Below, one piece after another: positions 44,298 to 53,926 of a stretch of 64,000 nucleotides of DNA (position 1 is the stretch's first letter; every line of letters starts with the position of its first letter). The stretch comes from Microbacterium sp. LWH3-1.2. GTDB taxonomy: Bacteria > Actinomycetota > Actinomycetes > Actinomycetales > Microbacteriaceae. The stretch spans positions 1,426,001 to 1,490,000 of the forward strand of contig NZ_JBEGIK010000001.1 in NCBI RefSeq assembly GCF_040675855.1, written 5' to 3'. The position numbers and the translations under genes were made by a program. The notes under the pieces were generated by a model that searched no databases, was not told the origin of the DNA, and saw only the letters and a list, made by a program, of their open reading frames with translations.

Positions 44298-45281
44298 CTA
44301 CACGCGGATCGCGCCGGCGTGCTCGCGGTACCAGGTCACGGTGCGCTCGAGTCCCTCCTCCAGAGGGATCTTCGACGTCCACCCGGCGTCGGTGAGCTTG
44401 GACACATCGAGCAGCTTCTGCGGAGTCCCGTCGGGCTTGGAGGTGTCCCATTCGGTCTCGCCCTCGAAACCAACAACCCGAGCGATCGTGTCGGCGACCT
44501 CGCGGATCGTGACGTCGGTCCCGGTCCCGACGTTCACCTGCTCCGGGCCGTCGTAGTGCTCGAGCAGGTGCAGCACGGCATCGGCCATGTCGTCGGAGTG
44601 CAGGAACTCGCGCCGCGGCGTTCCGCTGCCCCAATTCGTCACCGACGACGCACCCGACCTCACCGCCTCGTCGTATCGGCGGATCAGCGCCGGCAGCACG
44701 TGCGACCCCTTCGGCGAGAAGTTGTCGTTCGGCCCGTAGAGGTTGGTGGGCATCGCTGAGATCCACGGCAGCCCGTACTGGCGGCGCACGGCTTGGATGT
44801 TCATGATGCCGGCGATCTTCGCGATCGCATACGCGTCGTTCGTCGGTTCCAGGCGTCCGGTGAGCAGCGAGTCCTCGCGGATCGGCTGCTCCGCGAACTT
44901 CGGATAGATGCACGACGAGCCCAGGAAGGCGACCCGCTCCACGTCGTTCGCCAGCGCCGCGTCGAGCACGTTGGACTGGATCCGGAGGTTGTCGCTCAGG
45001 AAATCGACCGGATAGGTGCTGTTCGCCAGGATGCCGCCGACCTTGGCCGCAGCGAGCACGAGGTACCGCGGCCTGATCTCGCCCAGGTACTCGAAGACGT
45101 CGTCGCGGTTCTTGAGGTCGAGTTCGGCGGACGTCTTGCCGACGATGTTCGTGAAGCCCGCAGCATCCAACCGTCGCACGATGGCTGAGCCCACCAGCCC
45201 GCGGTGGCCCGCGACGTAGAAGGTCGCGTCGCGATCGAGTATCCCGGGCGCGTATGAGACACCGTCGGTCGCGGTGGTCAT
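44298..45281 (-). CDS. fcl: GDP-L-fucose synthase
   Basis: It epimerises and reduces GDP-4-keto-6-deoxymannose to GDP-L-fucose. This 327-residue short-chain dehydrogenase has the NAD(P) motif [10 protein letters not shown], the catalytic Ser in GSSCIYPK, Tyr-x3-Lys in YAIAKIAG, and [19 protein letters not shown], which is specific to this family. The ATG at 45281 overlaps the gmd stop (ATGA). It ends the gmd-fcl operon; the fucosyl donor would feed the glycosyltransferases further along. Confidence 0.95.
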   Translation of the reverse strand: MTTATDGVSYAPGILDRDATFYVAGHRGLVGSAIVRRLDAAGFTNIVGKTSAELDLKNRDDVFEYLGEIRPRYLVLAAAKVGGILANSTYPVDFLSDNLRIQSNVLDAALANDVERVAFLGSSCIYPKFAEQPIREDSLLTGRLEPTNDAYAIAKIAGIMNIQAVRRQYGLPWISAMPTNLYGPNDNFSPKGSHVLPALIRRYDEAVRSGASSVTNWGSGTPRREFLHSDDMADAVLHLLEHYDGPEQVNVGTGTDVTIREVADTIARVVGFEGETEWDTSKPDGTPQKLLDVSKLTDAGWTSKIPLEEGLERTVTWYREHAGAIRV

Positions 45282-46321
45282 GGGCCAACCAGCGACGGCT
45301 CGGGCGTCCACGAGGCCAGGTTGACCGAGTCGATCCACTCCGGACGCTTCTCCAGTGCCTCGATGTCGGCGTCGACCATGAGCTTCGCGAGATCCTTGCC
45401 GTCGAGCGTGGCCTTCCACCCGAGCTTCTCGGCGGCCTTCGCCGGGTTGCCGATGAGGGCGTCGACCTCGGTCGGGCGCAGGTAGCGTTCGTCGAACTTC
45501 ACGAACTCCTGCCAGTCCAAGCCCACGTGCCCGAACGATGCCTCCAGGAAGTCGCGGATCGTGTAACCGCGGCCCGTCGCGAGCACGAAGTCCTCCGGTT
45601 CGTCGACCTGCAGCATCCGCCACATTCCTTCCACGTACTCGGCCGCATAGCCCCAGTCTCTGATGGAGTCGAGATTGCCGAGGTAGAGGTCCTTCTGCAC
45701 ACCCGCCTGAATCCGGGCGACCGCGCGCGAGACCTTGCGGGTCACGAAGGTCTCTCCGCGTCGCGGAGACTCGTGGTTGAAGAGGATCCCATTGACGGCG
45801 AACAGGCCGTAAGCCTCGCGGTAGTTCTTGGTGATCCAGAAGCTGTAGAGCTTCGCGGCCGCGTACGGCGAGCGCGGGGAGAACGGCGACAGCTCGTTCT
45901 GCGGCGGGGGTGTGGCGCCATAGAGCTCCGAAGTGGACGCCTGGTAGAACTTCGTGTCGATGCCCGACGAGCGCACGGCCTCCAGGAGGCGGATCGTGCC
46001 GACCCCCGTCGTGTCGGCGGTGTGCACCGGCTCGTCGAACGACACCCGCACGTGCGATTGGGCAGCGAGGTTGTACACCTCGTTCGGATGGATCTTCACG
46101 AGCAGGCTCACGAGCCCTGCGCCGTCGCTCAGGTCGCCGTAATGAAGGAACAGCCGCGCGCTCGGGTCGTGTGGATCCACATAGAGATGGTCGATGCGCT
46201 GCGTATTGAAGGTCGATGCCCGGCGGATGAGGCCGTGGACCTCGTAGCCCTTTCCGAGCAGCAGCTCGGCGAGGTAAGAGCCATCCTGACCGGTGATCCC
46301 GGTGATGAGTGCACGCTTCAC
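45278..46321 (-). CDS. gmd: GDP-mannose 4,6-dehydratase
   Basis: It makes GDP-4-keto-6-deoxymannose, the precursor of GDP-fucose and related sugars. The 347-residue enzyme has [15 protein letters not shown] at the N-terminus, [14 protein letters not shown], the active-site segment STSELYG, YxxxK in [10 protein letters not shown], and [15 protein letters not shown]. The start is GTG at 46321 after a GGGGGACGGAG ribosome site; extra upstream residues in frame are not conserved-looking. Confidence 0.96.
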   Translation of the reverse strand: MKRALITGITGQDGSYLAELLLGKGYEVHGLIRRASTFNTQRIDHLYVDPHDPSARLFLHYGDLSDGAGLVSLLVKIHPNEVYNLAAQSHVRVSFDEPVHTADTTGVGTIRLLEAVRSSGIDTKFYQASTSELYGATPPPQNELSPFSPRSPYAAAKLYSFWITKNYREAYGLFAVNGILFNHESPRRGETFVTRKVSRAVARIQAGVQKDLYLGNLDSIRDWGYAAEYVEGMWRMLQVDEPEDFVLATGRGYTIRDFLEASFGHVGLDWQEFVKFDERYLRPTEVDALIGNPAKAAEKLGWKATLDGKDLAKLMVDADIEALEKRPEWIDSVNLASWTPEPSLVGP

Positions 46322-46525
46322 GTCGTACTCCGTCCCCCAGCGACCTGCAGAGGGCGTACAGCGTCTCCGCACCGGTCACGGATTCCGTGACGGCGGCAGC
46401 CAGGCTCTCGGTGAACCTGTCGGGAGCTGTCTCACCGTCGAGAATAGAGTGACGATACCGCAGGCTGCCCGCGGAAAACAGGCTGCCCTCGATCGTCCGG
46501 CACAACGCCCTCGTAGGATCGAGCC

Positions 46526-46801
46526 ATGCTCATCGGCCGCATCCGCCCTGTCGAGACCCGTACCGTCGATGTGGAAGGCCCCTCGCTCGAGGCCTTGACG
46601 GAAGCCGTCACCACCGAGCTGCCGGCGGGGTGGGTCGTGACGGACGTCCCGGCGGCGATGCCGAAGGGCTCGCAGCTGCTCACCTCGACCGCGACGATCG
46701 CGCGCCGCGGTGACGTCGAAGAGATCGAGGCCGACGACATGGCGGCGCTGGAGGCCAAGGTGCCCGAGGGCTGGCAGCTGCTCAGCGTCCACCAGCTCTG
46801 A
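46526..46801 (+). CDS. small hypothetical protein
   Basis: A 91-residue acidic protein, MLIGRIRPVETRTVDVEGPS to GWQLLSVHQL, with two Pro-x-Gly-Trp segments (LPAGWVVTDV and VPEGWQLLSV) that suggest an internal beta-alpha duplication. I do not recognise the family. TAGGAT ends six bases before the ATG, which indicates a leaderless mRNA and supports the gene being real. Confidence 0.65.
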   Translation: MLIGRIRPVETRTVDVEGPSLEALTEAVTTELPAGWVVTDVPAAMPKGSQLLTSTATIARRGDVEEIEADDMAALEAKVPEGWQLLSVHQL

Positions 46802-46843
46802 GGGCCTCGGCGTTTCCGAGCCGGCAGGGGAGCGCCCTCGGGG

Positions 46844-48154
46844 TCAGGGGCGTCCCATGCCGTGGTAGGCCCAGCCGGCGTCGCGCCAGGCGGTGGCGTC
46901 CCAGCCGTTGCGGCCGTCGATGGCGACTTTGCCGCGGGTGAGGGTGGCGGCGTGTTCGGGGGTGAGGTCGCGGCGGTATTCGTCCCATTCGGTGACGAGG
47001 ATGATGGCGTCGGCTTCGCGGAGGGCTTCGTCGCGGTCTTCGACGTAGTTCAGCTGCGGGTGCAGGCGCTGGGCGTTGTCGATCGCGGCGGGGTCGGTGA
47101 TGGTGACCCAGGCGCCCAGGCCGTGCAGGCGGACGGCGACGTCGAGGGCGGGGGAGTCGCGGATGTCGTCACTGTGGGGTTTGAACGCGGCGCCGAGGAC
47201 GGTGATGTTCTTCTTGAACACGGATCCGTCGAGTGCTTCGAGGACGAGCTGCACGGCGCGTTCGCGGCGGCGGAGGTTGATCGCGTCGACTTCGCGGAGG
47301 AACGCGACCGATTCGCCGCGGCCGAGTTCTTCGGCGCGGGCGGAGAACGCGCGGATGTCTTTGGGCAGGCAGCCGCCGCCGAAGCCGATGCCGGCGCCGA
47401 GGAAGCGGCGGCCGATGCGCACGTCGTGGCCGATGGCGTCGGCGAGCTGGGTGACGTCGGCGCCGGTGACCTCGGCGATCTCGGCCATCGCGTTGATGAA
47501 CGAGATCTTGGTGGCCAGGAACGCGTTCGCGGCGACCTTGACCAGTTCGGCCGTGGCGAGGTCGGTGACGATGAACGGGGTGTTCTTCGCGACGGACGGG
47601 TGGTACACCTCGCGGAGTGTGTCGGCGGCGGTGTGGCCGGGCTCGCCGGCGGGCACGCCGACGACGAGCCGGTCGGGGTCGATGGTGTCCTTGACCGCGA
47701 ATCCTTCGCGGAGGAACTCGGGGTTCCAGACCAGGGTGGCGCCGGTGGCCTCGATGCGGGGGGTGAGGTCGGCGGCGGTGCCGACCGGGACGGTCGATTT
47801 GCCGGCCACGATGTCACCCGGGGTCAGGTAGGGCAGCAGGGCGTCGACGGCGGCGTTGACGTAGGTGAGGTCGGCGGCGTAGCCGTCTTTCTGCTGCGGG
47901 GTGCCGACGCCCACGAAGTGCACTGCCGCGCCGGCGGCGGCGGCCATGTCGGTGGTGAACCGGAGCCGGCCGGACGCGATGCCCTCGGTGAGGATCTCCT
48001 GCAGCCCGGGCTCGAAGAACGGTGCCTCGCCCTTGGACAGCGACGCGACCTTGCGCGCGTCGACGTCGATACCGACGACATCGTGACCGATCGAGGCCAT
48101 CGCGGCGGCGTGGACGGCGCCGAGGTACCCGCAGCCGATGACAGACAGACGCAT
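46844..48154 (-). CDS. ugd: UDP-glucose 6-dehydrogenase
   Basis: It oxidises UDP-glucose to UDP-glucuronate for surface polysaccharide. The 436-residue protein shows the NAD motif VIGCGYLGAVHA, the region GKSTVPVGTAA, WNPEFLREGFA, the catalytic Cys in FGGGCLPKDIRAF, and the C-terminal domain with GAAFKPHSDDIRDSPALD. It lies 24 bases downstream of the phosphopantetheinyl transferase gene on the same strand and may belong to that operon. GGAAGGG precedes the ATG. Confidence 0.96.
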   Translation of the reverse strand: MRLSVIGCGYLGAVHAAAMASIGHDVVGIDVDARKVASLSKGEAPFFEPGLQEILTEGIASGRLRFTTDMAAAAGAAVHFVGVGTPQQKDGYAADLTYVNAAVDALLPYLTPGDIVAGKSTVPVGTAADLTPRIEATGATLVWNPEFLREGFAVKDTIDPDRLVVGVPAGEPGHTAADTLREVYHPSVAKNTPFIVTDLATAELVKVAANAFLATKISFINAMAEIAEVTGADVTQLADAIGHDVRIGRRFLGAGIGFGGGCLPKDIRAFSARAEELGRGESVAFLREVDAINLRRRERAVQLVLEALDGSVFKKNITVLGAAFKPHSDDIRDSPALDVAVRLHGLGAWVTITDPAAIDNAQRLHPQLNYVEDRDEALREADAIILVTEWDEYRRDLTPEHAATLTRGKVAIDGRNGWDATAWRDAGWAYHGMGRP

Positions 48155-48178
48155 GAGTATGCCCTTCCAGGGATGGGA

Positions 48179-48874
48179 CTAGATCGCCCGAACGGACGAG
48201 GGAGAACAGGAAGGGGCAGCATCGACCCAGCTGACAGCGATCTTTGCACGACTCGCCCCCGTCGCGGGAGTCAGCACACCGCGAACCGCGACTCTGTGAC
48301 GCAGAGCGGCACCGTCGAGCTGCCGGAAGTCCAGCGACAGACCCGCCCCCAGCGCCTTCGCGTACGACTCCTTCACGGTCCACAGCTGCGTGAGCCACGC
48401 CCGCCGCTCGGCCGGCCCCAGCGCGTCGGCGCGTCGGCGCTCGGCAGGGGTGCACAGGCGACGGGCGAGCGACGGCTGATCGAAGACGGATGCCACGAGC
48501 TCGACGTCGACGCCGATCCGCCCGTGTTCGACCACCCCCACGACGAGCCGGTCTCCCGCGTGGGCGATGCTGACGTCCAGCGTCGAGTCGGCGAGCCGCG
48601 GCTTCACCCCGCGCGGGGTCGCCTCGAACCCGCTCCAGGGCCGCCGCAGGCGCCCGGTGACGATGTCGCGCACCCACTGGCGCGCCGTGAGGTACGACGC
48701 GATACGTGTCTCGTCGAGCGAGCCGAGGGTGGCGGCATCCGTTCCGAGAAGCTGGGCGGCGTCCTCGGCATCGAAGCCGGAGTCGGCACCGGGGACGCGG
48801 CCCGTCACGACGTGCACGCCCCGCGCGGAGACGAGCGTGCGCCGGCTGTCGCCGCCGGCTTCACTCCTCGGCAC
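48179..48874 (-). CDS. 4'-phosphopantetheinyl transferase, Sfp type
   Basis: It loads the phosphopantetheine arm from CoA onto carrier proteins. The 231-residue product has the Mg-binding motif GVDVE (121-125) and WTVKESYAKALGAGL (165 onward) with E169 and K172-type residues, the signature of Sfp/AcpT enzymes. The GTG at 48874 lies inside the end of the ACP gene (14-base overlap), so the enzyme is almost certainly dedicated to that carrier protein. Confidence 0.92.
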   Translation of the reverse strand: MPRSEAGGDSRRTLVSARGVHVVTGRVPGADSGFDAEDAAQLLGTDAATLGSLDETRIASYLTARQWVRDIVTGRLRRPWSGFEATPRGVKPRLADSTLDVSIAHAGDRLVVGVVEHGRIGVDVELVASVFDQPSLARRLCTPAERRRADALGPAERRAWLTQLWTVKESYAKALGAGLSLDFRQLDGAALRHRVAVRGVLTPATGASRAKIAVSWVDAAPSCSPSSVRAI

Positions 48875-49115
48875 GCTGACGGATGCCTTCGGCGAGCTCG
48901 CGGATCGTGGGGTGGTCCCACACGATCGTCGGGTCGACCTCGAGCTGGAACTCGTCCTCGATGTCGCCGCAGAGCGTGAGGGCGTAGACGGAGTCGAGTC
49001 CGAGCTCTGCCAGGGGCGTGTCGATCGTGAAGGCGTCGGCCTGGATCTTGCCGTAGGCGACGACGCGTCCGACGAGCCACTGCTCGATCTCGGTGGCGGT
49101 CAGCTGTACAGGCAT
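48861..49115 (-). CDS. acyl carrier protein
   Basis: An 84-residue stand-alone carrier. The phosphopantetheine attachment site is S42 in ELGLDSVYALTL. The four-helix pattern and the ending HPTIRELAEGIRQRAEE resemble PKS/NRPS-type carriers more than the fatty-acid ACP. It follows the second dehydrogenase gene by 18 bases and overlaps the transferase gene, inside the acyl module 48179-53721. Confidence 0.92.
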   Translation of the reverse strand: MPVQLTATEIEQWLVGRVVAYGKIQADAFTIDTPLAELGLDSVYALTLCGDIEDEFQLEVDPTIVWDHPTIRELAEGIRQRAEE

Positions 49116-49133
49116 ATGTCGTCCTTTCTCATC

Positions 49134-50204
49134 TCACATCGGCGGGACGGTCGCCCGGGCGGGACCGATCACCATCTCCTCGCCGCTCGCGGCGCGGGCT
49201 TCGGCGTGCGCGACGAGCCGCGCCACGAGGTCGGCGGGAAGCGGCGGCTGTCGCCGCACCACCCGCCCGCGGATGCGCCTGAGGCACGCCTCCATCGCGA
49301 GCGGGTCGCCCGTGATCGCCTCCGAGCCGCGCGCGTGCATCCAGCCGTCGACCACCGCGGCGGCCGCGGTGAGCAGCGACACCCGATGGGCGAGTTCGAG
49401 CGACTGGTGCGGGTCGAGCGACTCCGACTCCGCCGCCTCCGCCGCGGTCTCGGCGGCGGCCGCCGCGAGCGACACGTGCACCTCGACCGCCCCGGGCGCG
49501 TCCATGGCGATCGCCGCCACGACCTCGGGCCGCAGCAGGGAGCCCGGGGCGACGGCATCCGTATCGGTGCACCACGCGCGCAGCCTGTCGAGGGCCGCTG
49601 GAAGCGGATCAGCGAGGTCGGGAACGAGGACGGCGAGAGCGGAGAGGTCGCGCACGTGCTGCTCGATGAGCTCGAACGGCGCGATGCGCGCGTAGAACGT
49701 CGAGCCGGCGAGCACCGACACCTGCTGGGCCGCCTCGGCGAGCAGCAGGCACGAGAGGTGAGCGCTCAGGGCGACGGCGACGGATGCTGCAGCGGCACGT
49801 GCGTCCGCACGGCACACGGCGGCGGAGCTCAGCGCATCGGCGGTGAGCGCATCGGCCAGCGCCGCGGCCAGCAGGCTGCGAGCGTGCGGGATGTCGAGCA
49901 CCGTGCCGCCATACAGGTGACGGGCATGGGAGTACTGCACGGACTCGCGCAGCGCGGCGTCGAGCGCGGCGAGCGCCGCGGCCGGCACGGCCGCGCGGAC
50001 GGCGGTGGCCGCGGCGGCATCGGACTCCGGCGCGACGTCGGAGACGTCGAACCGATACGTCCGCAGCGCGCTCGTCACCGCGCGACCCCCTCCGGGAACG
50101 ACGAGCCGCACCCGCCCGATGAGCGGCTCGAGGACGCCGAGTCCCGCAGCGACGTCGCGTCCGAAGGCGGGACGTGCCCGCTCCACGCTCTCCGCGATGC
50201 TCAT
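49134..50204 (-). CDS. acyl-CoA dehydrogenase-like protein, divergent
   Basis: A 356-residue, Ala-rich helical protein. It has the size of an acyl-CoA dehydrogenase and the paired-gene context, with the C-terminal helix bundle suggested by VSLLTAAAAVVDGWMHARGSE and LAMEACLRRIRGR. The usual FAD and catalytic Glu motifs are not evident, so it may be the non-catalytic partner of the larger protein upstream. The ATG at 50204 overlaps that gene's stop (ATGA). Confidence 0.6.
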   Translation of the reverse strand: MSIAESVERARPAFGRDVAAGLGVLEPLIGRVRLVVPGGGRAVTSALRTYRFDVSDVAPESDAAAATAVRAAVPAAALAALDAALRESVQYSHARHLYGGTVLDIPHARSLLAAALADALTADALSSAAVCRADARAAAASVAVALSAHLSCLLLAEAAQQVSVLAGSTFYARIAPFELIEQHVRDLSALAVLVPDLADPLPAALDRLRAWCTDTDAVAPGSLLRPEVVAAIAMDAPGAVEVHVSLAAAAAETAAEAAESESLDPHQSLELAHRVSLLTAAAAVVDGWMHARGSEAITGDPLAMEACLRRIRGRVVRRQPPLPADLVARLVAHAEARAASGEEMVIGPARATVPPM

Positions 50205-51943
50205 GATCGCGCCGTCCACGAACCGAGCAGCGTCACCGCGCTGCCCGCCGCGTGCGCGCGGACCGCGGCGTCGAGCAGCGCGTCGGCGACCGGAGCCTGG
50301 ACCGGATCCGCGCCGAGGCGGTTCGCCACCCGCTGGAGCACGGCCGCGAGCCACACGTCGCTGTCGCCCAGAGGGCCGGGCACCGAGTCCGCCCGCGCCA
50401 GGTGGACGGCCAGCGCGCATGCCCCGCCGAAGACGAGCGCGAACCGCTCGGCGAGGTGGAAGGCGAGCGGATCGGGCTGCGACTGCCGGGGGAGCGTCTC
50501 CGCCTCGACGAGCAGCGCCGTGTACTCGCGGCCGATCCAGCGGGCCGCGTCGACGGCGGCGCGGGACGTCCGCCCGTCGTCGACCGCGTCGACGAACGCC
50601 GGCAGCGATCGCAGCAGCCGGGAGCCGTGCCGCGTCACCAGTCGCAGCGCGGTCGTGTCGAGCGCGTCGAAATGCGCGTCGGCGCGCAGGGGAGCGAGCA
50701 CCTCCGCCAGCGGCGGGGTGGGTGCCGGACGCAGCTGGTTCGGCAGCTCGTTGACGATCATGTTGAGGTTGACGACCGAGTTGCCGTCGAAGATGCCGAC
50801 GACGCGGCTGTCGCGGGCGGCCTTCTGGAACGCGCCGAAGGCGGACGGATGCAGCGCCCCCGAGGTCTCGGTACCCACGACGAGCGCCCGCGCCCCGAGC
50901 AGCCGGGTGAGATCGCGGAACAGCAGGTCGGCGGTGTCGGGGCCGAGGAACTTCACCAGCGCGCTGACGAGCGCCATCTCTGCGGGGACGGCGTGGGCCG
51001 AGCGGACCCCGACCAGCATCAGGCACTCGACCAGGAGTGCGTCGGCCACGGCGACGCCCAGCGACCGCCGCGCGGTCGGAGAGTCGAGGAGGCGACCGTG
51101 CGCACCGTCCGGCACGGCGGCGGCGTCCAGCGCGGTCTGCAGCGCCCGATCGACGGCGCCCATCGACAGACCGGTCGTGAAGGGCCGGGTGAGCTGCAGG
51201 CTCTTCAGCACGATTTCGAGGCCGTGGCCCTCGGGGCCGACCACGGTGTCCGGCCCCACGACTGATCCCTCGAAGCGGATGCCGGCGAGGTTGGCGCCTC
51301 GCAGTCCGTGGGACGCCACCTTCGGCTCGTACCCGATCGTCGCGGGTTCCGCCTCGTCCTTGTCGACGAGCACGAGCGACAGCGAGCGCGGGCCGCCCCG
51401 TTCGTCGGAGCGGGCGAGCACCGTCATCGCGCGGCAGCGGACGGCGTTGTTGATCGGCCACTTCCCGCCGTCGACGCGGACAGCGTCCGCACCGAGCTGC
51501 GCCGTCGTCGCCGAACGCGACAGATCCGAGCCGCGCCCGCGCTCAGTGAGTCCCCACGACACGGGTCCGCCGGTCTCGACGAGCCCCGCCATGCGCGTCG
51601 CGATCGAGCCGTCGGCCACCCACGCGCAGATCGCGCCGAGGAAGGTCTTGCCGTGCGCGGCGGCCACGGTGAAGTCGCGCCGCGCGAGGTGGCGGATCAT
51701 GAGGAGCGGCACGAGCGCGTCGGTCAGCGCCCCGCCATGGGCTGCCGGGATGTACCACCGCTGCAGTCCGAAGGCGGTCACGGCCGTGATCTCGTCGTCG
51801 GGGAAGGCCGACCGTTCGTCGAGCAGCACCGACCGCGAGGTCGAGATCACCGCGTCGTCGTCGGCCGGGTCGCCGAGGAACGCGTCGAAGGCACGCACCG
51901 GCGCGAGCGTGCCGGCGCCCACGCCGGTCGCGACCGCGGTCAT
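50201..51943 (-). CDS. acyl-CoA dehydrogenase family protein
   Basis: A 580-residue flavoprotein-like dehydrogenase. The middle region follows the family: GGPVSWGLTERGRGSDLSRS for the FAD/substrate strand, VDGGKWPINNA, and later FLGPDTADLLFRDLTRLLGA with an IFDGNSVVNLNMI segment at the flavin-binding helix. It is longer than the 380-residue standard because of a C-terminal extension of about 170 residues. Between a fatty acyl-AMP ligase and an ACP, it probably oxidises an ACP-bound acyl chain to the enoyl form. The ATG at 51943 overlaps the ligase stop (ATGA). Confidence 0.85.
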   Translation of the reverse strand: MTAVATGVGAGTLAPVRAFDAFLGDPADDDAVISTSRSVLLDERSAFPDDEITAVTAFGLQRWYIPAAHGGALTDALVPLLMIRHLARRDFTVAAAHGKTFLGAICAWVADGSIATRMAGLVETGGPVSWGLTERGRGSDLSRSATTAQLGADAVRVDGGKWPINNAVRCRAMTVLARSDERGGPRSLSLVLVDKDEAEPATIGYEPKVASHGLRGANLAGIRFEGSVVGPDTVVGPEGHGLEIVLKSLQLTRPFTTGLSMGAVDRALQTALDAAAVPDGAHGRLLDSPTARRSLGVAVADALLVECLMLVGVRSAHAVPAEMALVSALVKFLGPDTADLLFRDLTRLLGARALVVGTETSGALHPSAFGAFQKAARDSRVVGIFDGNSVVNLNMIVNELPNQLRPAPTPPLAEVLAPLRADAHFDALDTTALRLVTRHGSRLLRSLPAFVDAVDDGRTSRAAVDAARWIGREYTALLVEAETLPRQSQPDPLAFHLAERFALVFGGACALAVHLARADSVPGPLGDSDVWLAAVLQRVANRLGADPVQAPVADALLDAAVRAHAAGSAVTLLGSWTARS

Positions 51944-53721
51944 GCCGGGACCGCCTCGAACCCGTCCAGGTGCACGAGCTGCAGTCGCTGCTCGTGAAGG
52001 AGACGGCGCGTGAGGGCGCGCTGCACCTTGCCGCTGGTGGTGCGCGGCAGCGTGCCCTTGCGGATGAGCGCCACGCCCAGCGCGGGCAGTGTGAACTCTC
52101 CGCCGACGCGCGAGCGCAGCGCCGCCGTCAGCGCGTCGAGCTCTTCCGCGGTCGCCGAGGGCTCGACCTCGGCGACGATCCCGACCTCCGGGGCCGCGCC
52201 CGGGCGCTCGAAGGCCGCGCTCAGGCATCCTGCTCCGAGCAGCGCCGCCGCGCTGTGCTCGAGGTCCTGCGGGTAGATGTTGCGCCCCCGGACGATGATG
52301 AGGTCTTTCAGTCGGCCCGTGATGACGAGTTCGCCGTCGATCATGGCCCCGAGGTCGCCGGTGCGCAGGTACACCTCGTCGGGGACGCCGGCGAGGGTCG
52401 CGCCGAAGTCCGCCGCGGTCTGCTCGGGCCGGCGCCAGTAGCCCTGGGTCACGCTCGTGCCGCGCACCCAGATCTCGCCGATCCGTCCGTCGCGCAGCTC
52501 CGTCGCCGTGGCCGGGTCGACGATGGCGATGTCCATGCCCGCTCCGGGCGCACCGCACGGCACGAGCTGCGCGCTGCGCTCGCCGCCGGTCGCCGGGGCG
52601 ATCTCATCGCGCTCGAGCGCCTCGGCGCTGACGACGATCGCCTGCGGCGGCACGGCGTCGCGGTGGGCGGTGATGAGCAGCGTCGTCTCGGCCATGCCGA
52701 AGGCCGGCACGAAAGCCTCGCCCCGGAACCCGGCGGCGGCGAACCGCGCCGTGAACGCCTCGAGCGTGTCGATGCGCACGGGCTCAGCGCCGGTGATCAC
52801 CGTCTCAAGCGACGACAGGTCGAGCTCGACGAGCTGTTCGTCGGTCACCAGACGGCTGCACAATGCGAACGCGAAGTCCGGCCCGACGGTGTGGGTCGCG
52901 CGGTGCTCGGTGATGAGCCGCAGCCACAGCACCGGGCGGCGCAGGAACTGCGACGGCGAGGTCATGTGCAGGCTCGCGCCCGTGAAGATCGGCTGGAGGA
53001 TCTGCCCGATGAGACCCATGTCGTGGTAGTGCGGGAGCCAGCCCACGGCCACCGAGTCGGCGGTCATGCCGACGATCCCGCCGATCGCCTGCTGGTTCGC
53101 GTACAGGTTGCCGTGCGACACCATGACGCCCTTGGGCAGCCCGGTCGATCCCGACGTGTACTGCAGGATCGCCAGCGTCGACTCGTCGATGTCGGGCATG
53201 CCCCACTCATCCGGTGACGCCGCGGCGGGCCCGTCGACGGGGATCACGACGGCTTCCGCGATCGACGTCTCTCCGGCGAGCCCGAGCCCGTCGAGTGCGC
53301 CGGTCTCGGTGAGTACGGCCTTGGCGCCGGCGTCCTGGAGGATCGCGAGCAGACGCTGGCGCACAGCATCCGCGTTCCGCATCGCCGTGATCGGCACCGG
53401 CGCTGCGGTGACGCCTGCGTAGAGACACGCGAGCAGCGCCCGAACGAACGGCAGGCCCGGCTCGAAGGCGAGGATCGCGACGTCGCCGGGCGCGAGGCCG
53501 GCGCGGGCGAGTTCGACGGCGCGGGCTCGCGCATCGGCGTCGAGGTCGGCGTAAGGCGCCTCTGCGAAATCGGTGGGCGAACGATAGAACCGGATGCCGC
53601 GCCCCGCCGACATCAGGGCGGTCCGGCGCAGTCGCCGCACGAACTCGCTCCCGCGTCCCTGGGTGCCGCCCTCCCTCATGGGCGCCTCGGCCCCTGGCAC
53701 GTGCACTTCTCTTTCGGTCAT
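51940..53721 (-). CDS. fatty acyl-AMP ligase
   Basis: It activates a fatty acid as acyl-AMP and passes it to an acyl carrier protein. The 593-residue adenylating enzyme has the P-loop-like YTSGSTGLPKGVMVSH, the FAAL-typical WLPHYHDMGLIG, GAEPV, FGMAETTLL, the ATP-binding YLRTGDLG and GRLKDLIIVRGRNIYPQDLE, and the C-terminal Lys in RTTSGKVQR. The HDMGLIG block is characteristic of FAALs rather than CoA ligases. A GAGGGGAG ribosome site precedes the ATG at 53721; a GTG one codon upstream is also possible. It heads the five-gene acyl module. Confidence 0.93.
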   Translation of the reverse strand: MTEREVHVPGAEAPMREGGTQGRGSEFVRRLRRTALMSAGRGIRFYRSPTDFAEAPYADLDADARARAVELARAGLAPGDVAILAFEPGLPFVRALLACLYAGVTAAPVPITAMRNADAVRQRLLAILQDAGAKAVLTETGALDGLGLAGETSIAEAVVIPVDGPAAASPDEWGMPDIDESTLAILQYTSGSTGLPKGVMVSHGNLYANQQAIGGIVGMTADSVAVGWLPHYHDMGLIGQILQPIFTGASLHMTSPSQFLRRPVLWLRLITEHRATHTVGPDFAFALCSRLVTDEQLVELDLSSLETVITGAEPVRIDTLEAFTARFAAAGFRGEAFVPAFGMAETTLLITAHRDAVPPQAIVVSAEALERDEIAPATGGERSAQLVPCGAPGAGMDIAIVDPATATELRDGRIGEIWVRGTSVTQGYWRRPEQTAADFGATLAGVPDEVYLRTGDLGAMIDGELVITGRLKDLIIVRGRNIYPQDLEHSAAALLGAGCLSAAFERPGAAPEVGIVAEVEPSATAEELDALTAALRSRVGGEFTLPALGVALIRKGTLPRTTSGKVQRALTRRLLHEQRLQLVHLDGFEAVPA

Positions 53722-53926
53722 CACGGACTCCCCTCGGTCCTGACGCCGTGCGTCCCGCGAGTCCGTCCGAAACTCCCCATAGCCGTGCCGGCCGACGGAT
53801 CCAGCGGCGACACTGCGGCACCCTCGTGCTCCAGAGTGGCCGACGCAAGCGACGACGCTGTTACACGCGCGTTAACTCTCCGGCACCCTCCTGGCGGCGC
53901 GGATCGCGGCGGCTACTCTGAGCCAC

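Noticed and set aside
44298..46505. A 735-codon frame that would fuse extra sequence to GDP-fucose synthase
   Set aside because: The upstream part is the out-of-frame reading of gmd. The ATGA overlap at 45278-45281 gives a natural start for fcl.
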